In this document: positions 57,526 through 64,000 of the stretch, piece after piece | Numbering within the stretch: the first letter of the stretch is position 1 | Layout of the letters: every line of letters starts with the position of its first letter | Assembly (NCBI RefSeq): GCF_023065955.2 | Contig: NW_026622875.1 | Span: 7,976,501 to 8,040,500 of the forward strand | Direction: 5' to 3' | Length of the DNA: 64,000 nucleotides | Source: Ursus arctos | Lineage: Eukaryota > Chordata > Mammalia > Carnivora > Ursidae | The notes under the pieces: generated by a model | Told to the model about the DNA's origin: nothing | The model's database searches: none | The model's input: only the letters and a program-made list of their open reading frames with translations | Program-made: the position numbers and the translations under genes

Positions 57526-59289
57526 CACACACATACCTAGTATTTTATATTTTATATATATAGTGCATTTTTTCCTCCTAATAACTTCAGTCATCTTGCA
57601 CAATTATTTTATAATGCCATGATACAGTGATGCCCTTAATAGCCATTCTGGTGAACGAAACTCCTTGTCAATCTGCCAAAGTAAGCCAGCAAATTGATAT
57701 TTTTTTAAAGAAATTTTATCTCAGTTTTACATATTTCTAACTTCTTCCTTTTGCTGACACTATGTATTCTGAAACTCGTTAAATCCTATTAGAAAAAAAA
57801 AAAAAAAGAAAGAAAGAAAGCCAGAGAGCCAACTCTCTGAGAATTTGGAAAATATATTTTCTAAGTATAGTCTATGAATGTTTTGAGGAAATAAAGTGTG
57901 TGTGGTCTTTTCAATTTTTTAAAAAAATTGTTCTACTGGATCAGATTAGGTGCTCAAACAGTAGTGGATTTAAAATGACAGAAGTGTGGTTTTCTCCATG
58001 TTAGAGAAGTGAAGAAACAGGCAGCCCAGGACTGGCAAGGCCGCTTCACAGCACGGGAGACCCAAGCTTCTTCTATATTGTTACACCAAATGTCATGAGC
58101 TAAGGTGGTTGCTGAAACTCCTGCCATCACAGCCGTATTCCAATCAAGTGGAAGGAGGAAGGGAAAGAGAATCACGTTCAGTATTTCAACATCAGCCAGC
58201 AGTTAGTCATCTGGCCACACATAGCTGCAACTGATGCTGGAAAATATAGACTTTGCTCTGAGTGGGCATACCTACCACTGAAACTGGAATTCTGTTCCTT
58301 TGGAAAAGAGGAAAAATAGGTATGAGGAAACAATCAAAGTCCCTTGAAACGCTTATCTGGATTTACTGCTGTACCAGATGAAATTTCTACTTTCATAACC
58401 CAAGAATTACTTGTTTTTCTTCTACTTGTTTCTTCTTTACCCTCAACGTAGAATTCCCATGGAAAAATTTAAAAGGCCCTTATATTTAACTGTCAGCATA
58501 TGAGTCTGGATGTATTTTGAACTGCATCATGTTGGATCTTTTGAACAGATCTGATTGATGCTGAGATGTGGAGATTGAAAGCATGCCTAACTCTCTGCTT
58601 ATATTGGGTCTAGCGTTTCGTCTTCCAGTTTAACATTCAGGTCATAGAGATAATGGCTAAAGAAGGACTTACCTATGGCCCTTCAAGGGCAACCTTGAAT
58701 CATGTAATCTCCAAGGGTCTGCGACTGGCCTATGACCTCATGACTGTGAACACTCTTCTTAGAGATCCTTCAGCCTGATTTTCTGGATCTCAAAAATGGG
58801 ATGAAGGTATACGAGCGCCCTCAAAGATTCCTAGATTCAGGAGATTTTATTGCTAAAGGAAGTCTCTTCTTCTACTCAGAAGACCCAGAGGAGTGAAGTA
58901 ACTTATCTAAGGACACTCAACTAGTTATAAAACATGGTTTGATAACTACCTCACAAATCAGAGATGACCTGGCCCTGTCTTTAGGCGGACACGTCCTCAC
59001 TGTGGCCCTACCACATTTGCTGCTGACATCCGGAAACAGCTTTGCGGATGGTCTTCTCTTAGCCCCGCACAGCCTTTACAGGAGGACACTAGTGTGGCTG
59101 GGAGGTACCTCTCCACCTGCAGGGTGAAGGACCTTGACTGTCCTCTCCTTCATGCATGAGTAAGAGCATGGGATATATTTTAAGGGCAGGAGTCGTCGTT
59201 TCTTCCAGATTCTGAGATCTCCCCCTCATCACGTATATTTGGGGAACTCTGATAGTTTGTTTCTGTGTTACGTATGACAGAACATTGTA
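57526..59289. other. VEPH1 intron, no named features
   Basis: A GAAA run lies at about 57795-57820. A weak MIR-like stretch may lie at 58865-58990. No gene supported. Confidence 0.35.
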
Positions 59290-59420
59290 TATGGTTATAG
59301 AATCATCAAACTGGGACTTAGCGATCAATATTTCCTCAATTCCTTGATTTCTCAGTTGAGAAACCTAAAACCCAGAGAGACGAATTGACTTAGCCAAGAT
59401 CAGATTTCTTGCTTTTTATA
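59290..59420 (-). mobile_element. Ancient SINE/LINE fragment (MIR3 or L3-like)
   Basis: 'atcatcaaactgggacttagcgatcaatatttcctcaa' and 'tcagttgagaaacctaaaacccagagagacgaattgacttagccaagatcag' resemble this ancient repeat. Confidence 0.35.
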
Positions 59421-59574
59421 GGAAGCCAAAGCTTAAAACAACCCTATGGCTTGTTTCTAACAACACTAACTAATACTATTTACACAACAGAATAGCATCT
59501 GAAAACTATTTCCTACTTTAAGAATGTAGATTTGCTCCAAAACATCTTTTAAATTTGTAATTAGATGACATGGG

Positions 59575-60186
59575 ATAGTTTTATAAAATATTTTATTTAC
59601 AGTAGAGCTTTACAAAAATAGTCTTAATAAAATTAATACAAAACCACTTTATAACTTATATAACTATCTTCTCAAAAAAGTGACATTCGATTATAACACA
59701 TAAACTACATTTGCATTTGTTAAGTCACATTGTAGTTTAAATATGTTTTATCATCATTTTTTAATAATAAGGTACATACCAATAACAATGAACAATGGAC
59801 AGCAAATGTTACTTTATTTTTCTTCCAATGTAAAAGTCATCTCTGGCCAAAACAAAATTAACCAAAGAAAAGTAAAACAATTGTCCTTCTGTTCAATAAT
59901 ACAGTCCTTTTTAATTATATGAGAGTTTATCTGACAAAGAGACAGCATTAATCTCAAAGCACCATGGCATAAAGTCTAGTAACAATATCCCCAAAAGCAT
60001 TCTCCAATGTCTTCTCTTCAACTGTTTATTCGGTATTTTGCCAAGATAAATAAAGATTGATCTCAACTCTCCCCATCATTAGTCTCAAGTGTTCTTAATA
60101 TGCACTGAGGTTTTTAGACCGTCCCAACTGGCATATGTTTAAAATGTGAGTTTCTTTCTTTGGCTTCAAGTAGAGTTTCACAACGC
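59575..60186 (-). other. PTX3: PTX3 3'UTR
   Basis: About 600 bases downstream of the PTX3 stop. Length and the terminal AATAAA agree with the family. It includes at least two ATTTA pentamers (near 60045 and 59740 in minus-strand sense), which fit the inducible, rapidly turned-over mRNA of this acute-phase gene. Additional AATAAA hexamers at 60025-60030 and 59813-59818 could give shorter forms. The exact end is inferred. Confidence 0.7.
59592..59597 (-). terminator. PTX3: PTX3 polyadenylation signal AATAAA
   Basis: TTTATT on the plus strand gives AATAAA on the minus strand, about 590 bases past the stop. Cleavage is expected about 15-25 bases further on, near 59570. Confidence 0.6.
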
Positions 60187-60800
60187 TTATGAAACATACT
60201 GAGCTCCTCCGTGTGGCTGAATCTCTGTGACTCCCCACCCAACAACATTTCCCCGGATGTGACAAGACTCTGCTCCGCCAGTTTCTCTTATCTCTTCGTT
60301 GCTGAGAACACGATCCCAGATATTGAAGCCTGTGAGTCTTCCAGAAAAGGCTAGTGTTTCATCAAAGCCACCACCCACACAGCAGCCGTTCTTTTCTTGG
60401 CCAACCTGCAGGATTCCTCCGTCAGGAACAATGTGACCTGCGGCCATCTCGACTGTGGTCGCCGTCAGTTCACCGTTTACCCACAAGGACGCGCGTCCTT
60501 TCTCAGAATTCCAGGTGCTGCACAGATGGGTCCACTTTCCCAGGGAAATCCCAGTATTGGCAATCAGTTTGCTCTCCTCTCCACCCACCACAAGCACTAT
60601 GGACTGATAGCTGAGGTACAGCTGGATCTCATATGGATTTCTCTTTGTGCCATAGGAAAACAGGATGGTTTTGTTTAATGCATCTGTGGCTTTGACCCAA
60701 ATGCAGGCACTAAAAGACTCAAGCTTCATTGGTGTCACTGGATGCACACTTCCAAAAATCTTCTTGGAACGCATTGGGAATAAGATTGCTGTTTCACAAC
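60187..60800 (-). CDS. PTX3: PTX3 last exon: pentraxin domain (residues ~179-381)
   Basis: Encodes the C-terminal pentraxin domain of pentraxin 3, a secreted pattern-recognition protein that forms octamers and binds C1q, microbial surfaces, FGF2 and hyaluronan-matrix partners. The exon starts after the acceptor TTGCTCCTCTAG (minus strand) with GT completing a Gly codon, then C-E-T-A-I-L-F-P-M-R-S. Using human numbering, Cys179-Cys357 and Cys210-Cys271 (intradomain pairs) and Cys317/Cys318 (inter-chain) are all present, as is the N-glycosylation site NKT at 220. The pentraxin signature HxCxTWxS reads HLCSTWNS. The protein ends GGAQYVS and then stop. No stops or frameshifts. Exons 1 (signal peptide) and 2 (N-terminal coiled coil) lie beyond 64 kb. 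Runs antisense to VEPH1. Confidence 0.97.
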
Positions 60801-61447
60801 CTAGAGGAGCAAGAAAGTGAGAAGGATATGAGAGAAAATATAAAATTCATTCAGAAATGATTCCAGTCTTAGCGTAGGCATTTTAGCATAGGCACTTTAA
60901 CGACCACAACTGAAAATTCTGTGCTGTATCACATTATGACTTGAGGAACTTCAAGTGTGATCGCGGTAGAGCAAAGAAAACAGGAATAAAGTCAATTGTC
61001 AGGCTTACTCAATGATGTATCTCAGTGGAGAAGAAGGCAGGCAGAGTAGCCAAATTGTCCAAACTCAGAAAATAATGGAAACCGTATTTTAATAACTACT
61101 TCCCCTCACAATTAGCTTATTTTCTGTTACTACTTTTTTTTTAATAAAAATGTTGAGTCACTACACGTTAATTTCCAACAATGACGCTGTAATTTCTGAG
61201 AACTTAGAGCCAGACTTGTTTCCCTCTTCTTGACTTCACCAAACATCCAGGAAACAAAACAAAACAAAACAAAAAACAACCTATGAAATTCAATGGACCT
61301 AGCTCACCCATTTACCCATTGTCAACATATGTTTTTAAATGAAACTCTGGGACAGTCATATTGCTGCTGAAAGTTTACACATGTTCCAGATATTTGTAAA
61401 CTTTGCAAAGTTTGTAGAAAACTACCTTTGGAAGGCAACAATGTATA
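60801..61447. other. PTX3 intron 2 / VEPH1 intron, no named features
   Basis: Contains an (AAAAC)n-like stretch near 61254-61275. Otherwise unique-looking. On the minus strand this is PTX3 intron. Confidence 0.4.
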
Positions 61448-61685
61448 ATAATGATGACTCACTCTTATTGGGTACTCACTGTGTACCAGATACACTTCTC
61501 ATCACTCTGTATCGTTTTAATCCTACTTGTCAACCCTAAAAGATAATCTTAATATTCCCATTCTACAGATGAGAGAACTGAGGCATAGGGCACTAAGTAA
61601 CTTGGTTCTGCTTACTAACTGGTAAGTGGTAAAACTGGGGTTTGAGCTTGGGCACTGTGGCTGCACAGGCCACACCCTTACCTAC
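61448..61685 (-). mobile_element. MIR SINE, antisense
   Basis: 'gggtactcactgtgtaccagatacacttctcatcactctgta', 'ccattctacagatgagagaactgaggcatagggcactaagtaactt' and 'ggtttgagcttgggcactgtgg' are antisense MIR. Confidence 0.9.
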
Positions 61686-61703
61686 CCCACTGCATTGCTT
61701 CTT

Positions 61704-61895
61704 TTTTTTTGTTTAAAGATTTTATTTATTTGACAGAGATAGAGACAGCCAGCGAGAGAGGGAACACAAGCAGGGGGAGTGGGAGAAGAAGCAGGCTCAT
61801 AGCGGAAGAGCCTGACGTGGGGCTGGATCCCATAACGCCGGGATCACGCCCTGAGCCGAAGGCAGACGCTTAACCGCTGTGCCACCCAGGCGCCC
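61704..61895 (-). mobile_element. Young Can-SINE, minus strand, with target-site duplication
   Basis: Reversed A-tail, 'aaagattttatttatttgacagagatagagacagcc', body, and head ending 'cgctgtgccacccaggcgcc'. Flanked by CCCACTGCATTGCTTCTT (61686-61703) and CCCACTGCGTTGCTTCTT (61896-61913). The single difference fits CpG decay. Confidence 0.97.
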
Positions 61896-61913
61896 CCCAC
61901 TGCGTTGCTTCTT

Positions 61914-64000
61914 AATGGGAAAAGAACCCCTCGATTTGGCTAGGAGAGGTGGAATTCAGTTTGTTTTACTATTAGCAAGCATGCAGTTTTTGACGAGCCC
62001 CTTAATCTCTCCAACCTTTCTTGTTATCTATAAAAGCCCCTTCCATTCTCCTTCTAATATTCTGCAAATCTGTAAGCAACAAGTATATAGTACTCAAGAA
62101 GAACTGCGTAGACCAAAGATATTCTTAAAAACTCTTATTTTGTCCACATGCTTATAAATACTATTCAGGCAGCAATAGAAAAACTTTAAGGAAGTTAAAG
62201 GGGCCTGGTGGAGAACATATTTCTGCTAAAGAGCACTTAGAAGGAGACATTCAGACACTGCAGTGGGAGCATAGGAAACTTCCACTCAGTTCATCTCCAG
62301 GTCACATGTTTGGTCTGGGAGCTAGAAATGCTGAAGTGAAGACCTTCTAGGTGTTTGTGGGAAATGTGTGTAAGAGACCAGGAAAAGAATTTTTTTTTTT
62401 TTAATCTAAATGAGGGCTAGGTATTCACTTTATAACAAACTAAAGCTTCATCATAAAATAGTTCTGACAAGCAAGCTTCCAGAACATTTAAAGATTAACT
62501 GGTGAATATAGGGAACTTGTAGGCAGCAAACGTCCATGCAAAGTGTGTTAAACTAAACTAAATACCTGCAAGTAATCGGGGGCTAGGCTCTATCCTAAAA
62601 AATTAAACAGATGTGGACCTAGAAATAGTCAAAGAAATACTGAGATTCAGAAAATCGTATAAAAGTAACTGCAATAGTACCGCTAATTGGTCCTGTCACA
62701 TTTTGGTATTTGCTTTTTCACTGAATAATTTGAATTTTTGAAGACTTTTAAGATTCATTCTTAATGAAATTGGTAGATACATTTTTTTTTTCTAGCTGTG
62801 TTAATGAAGTCAAACAAAGATCATGGAACAAAAGATCACCATATGCAGGACCATTTGAGATCGTCTGTACTGTCCCAGTAAAGCAGTGTTCAAGAGGCGG
62901 CCTACTGCAGTTCAATTAACTGATTTCCTGTTTAAATGAACCCAGGCAGTCAGGACTGCATTCCAAAGCATTCCTTGATTGCCTCGCAGAGACCCAGCTT
63001 CCCCTGCAGCCTGCACTGGCTATGTGAGTCCATGGAGTGGAATTTCGTGTTCACGGGTTTTTTGTGGCTTTTTTGGTGGGGACTTGATATCTCTTTAAAA
63101 TGTCAGAAACTCTCTCATGAAATGGCTCTTAATTAATAGGTTTTTCTGATTATATTATCAAAGACCAAACAAAATTAAAACCAGGTTCTTAGGAGGCCGA
63201 CAACAGATTAATTAGGAATCCCTTAGGAACCAAGCTGGCAGGAGGCCAAGAAAGGAGAACTCAAATCATGTGGGTAAAAGTACTATTGGATATAATAAGA
63301 AATTAACATTTTTTAGAACTCAGAAATACATCCCTCTCTGCTCTAACTAGTATACAGAGGTGAGAGTGAAAATTAGCATTAGTTCTTCAGTTTTGGGGGT
63401 ACACTAGCTGTACAATCATTTTACACCGTTTGCCAAAGACAAGAAATTTCATCCATTAAAATAGCCACAGAATTATAATTTGTCTCTTTGCCACTTACAT
63501 TGAAGATCTATTGTGTATTTGATTTTATGCTTTTTCAGTCTCTGCAACCGTACTGAATATTCAAGAAAATAGGCTCAGCACTGATAAACAGTCCTCAACT
63601 ATTTAGGAAAGACTAATACTCTGGTATGGTTTCTGTAATTTTAAATGAAACATGCTCTCACACATACTTATGATTCTTCCTCCTACCCCAACAAATGAGT
63701 TGCTTTATTGTAAATATAATGAGGGATGGCACTGTTTGTAATTGTTCTCTGTTCATGAGATTCTCAGGAACAGTGTAAGTTGTATTTTCTAACTAAATCA
63801 CTGATTTTCTACTATAACCCACAGAAGATTTCTGCACTACTACCTCTTAGAAACTTTGACTTATGAAGGAGGGTTGTTTGGCTCCAAATCGTCTCATTTC
63901 GTTTAACCATCTTTCGAATGTATTTTTCAAATGTATTATTTCCGGCCCATTTGTGTTTGGAGATTCATTCATATTACAGGGGACTTCAGTAAATTGTATC
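61914..64000. other. PTX3 intron 2 / VEPH1 intron, no named features
   Basis: No coding exon of either gene found. No PTX3 exon 2 signature on the minus strand, so that exon lies past the end of the window. Confidence 0.5.

Noticed and set aside
50064..59574. VEPH1 fourth coding exon within the window
   Set aside because: I looked for the expected continuation after SILQ-G (NTMLLRVLP-like residues behind an acceptor in phase 1) among the plus-strand frames and found none.
60354..60678. Plus-strand frames of 86 and 93 codons
   Set aside because: They are antisense shadows of the PTX3 pentraxin exon.
60801..64000. PTX3 exon 2 within the window
   Set aside because: No minus-strand frame encodes the N-terminal coiled-coil region, and the expected intron length would place it past 64 kb.

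Overview
This is a mammalian, intron-dominated window from a caniform carnivore. It holds several tRNA-Lys-derived Can-SINEs, carnivore-type L1 ends, and older shared repeats (MIR, L2, MLT1-type LTR, old L1). Two young Can-SINEs (about 30.9 and 49.0 kb) begin with a head carrying GGTGGCACAGCGGTTA, and two minus-strand copies (56.7 and 61.7 kb) match it. I associate this form with bears and the giant panda, so I infer an ursid. This is inference from memory, not a search result.

Two known genes are present. On the plus strand are the first three coding exons of VEPH1 (ventricular zone expressed PH domain homolog 1, the vertebrate relative of Drosophila melted). They lie at 23234-23371, 38817-39032 and 49889-50063, all with consensus splice sites. 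Together they give the first 176 codons plus one base. The armadillo-like middle and the C-terminal PH domain lie beyond the window. On the minus strand, inside the following VEPH1 intron, is the last exon of PTX3 (long pentraxin 3) at 60187-60800 with its 3'UTR and polyadenylation signal. PTX3 is therefore an antisense gene nested in VEPH1. Its exons 1-2 are outside the window.

Layout: 1-23 kb is VEPH1 upstream or 5' intronic DNA. It has a repeat-poor, homeobox-motif-rich block (0.9-2.3 kb), old L1s, a nested L1-in-L1, MIRs, and two CpG-enriched stretches that end in good splice donors and could be untranslated first exons. 23.4-38.8 kb is intron 1 of the coding part, with L2, a layered L1/MIR/L1 stack, a young Can-SINE, an MLT1-type LTR and endogenous-retrovirus-like remnants. 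39.0-49.9 kb has a carnivore L1 with target-site duplications, microsatellites, two Can-SINEs and an L2 abutting exon 4. 50.1-64 kb is the large intron containing PTX3.

I found no prokaryotic feature, CRISPR array, operon or novel multigene system. The most unusual item is a 39-bp copy of the exact 5' end of 5S rRNA at 7032-7070, flanked by a perfect 15-bp target-site duplication and lacking an A-tail. It fits a tailless retropseudogene. Other structural curiosities are a 42-bp perfect AT palindrome, a 14-bp-arm hairpin at a head-to-head L1 junction, and a small transposon-like element with terminal inverted repeats.
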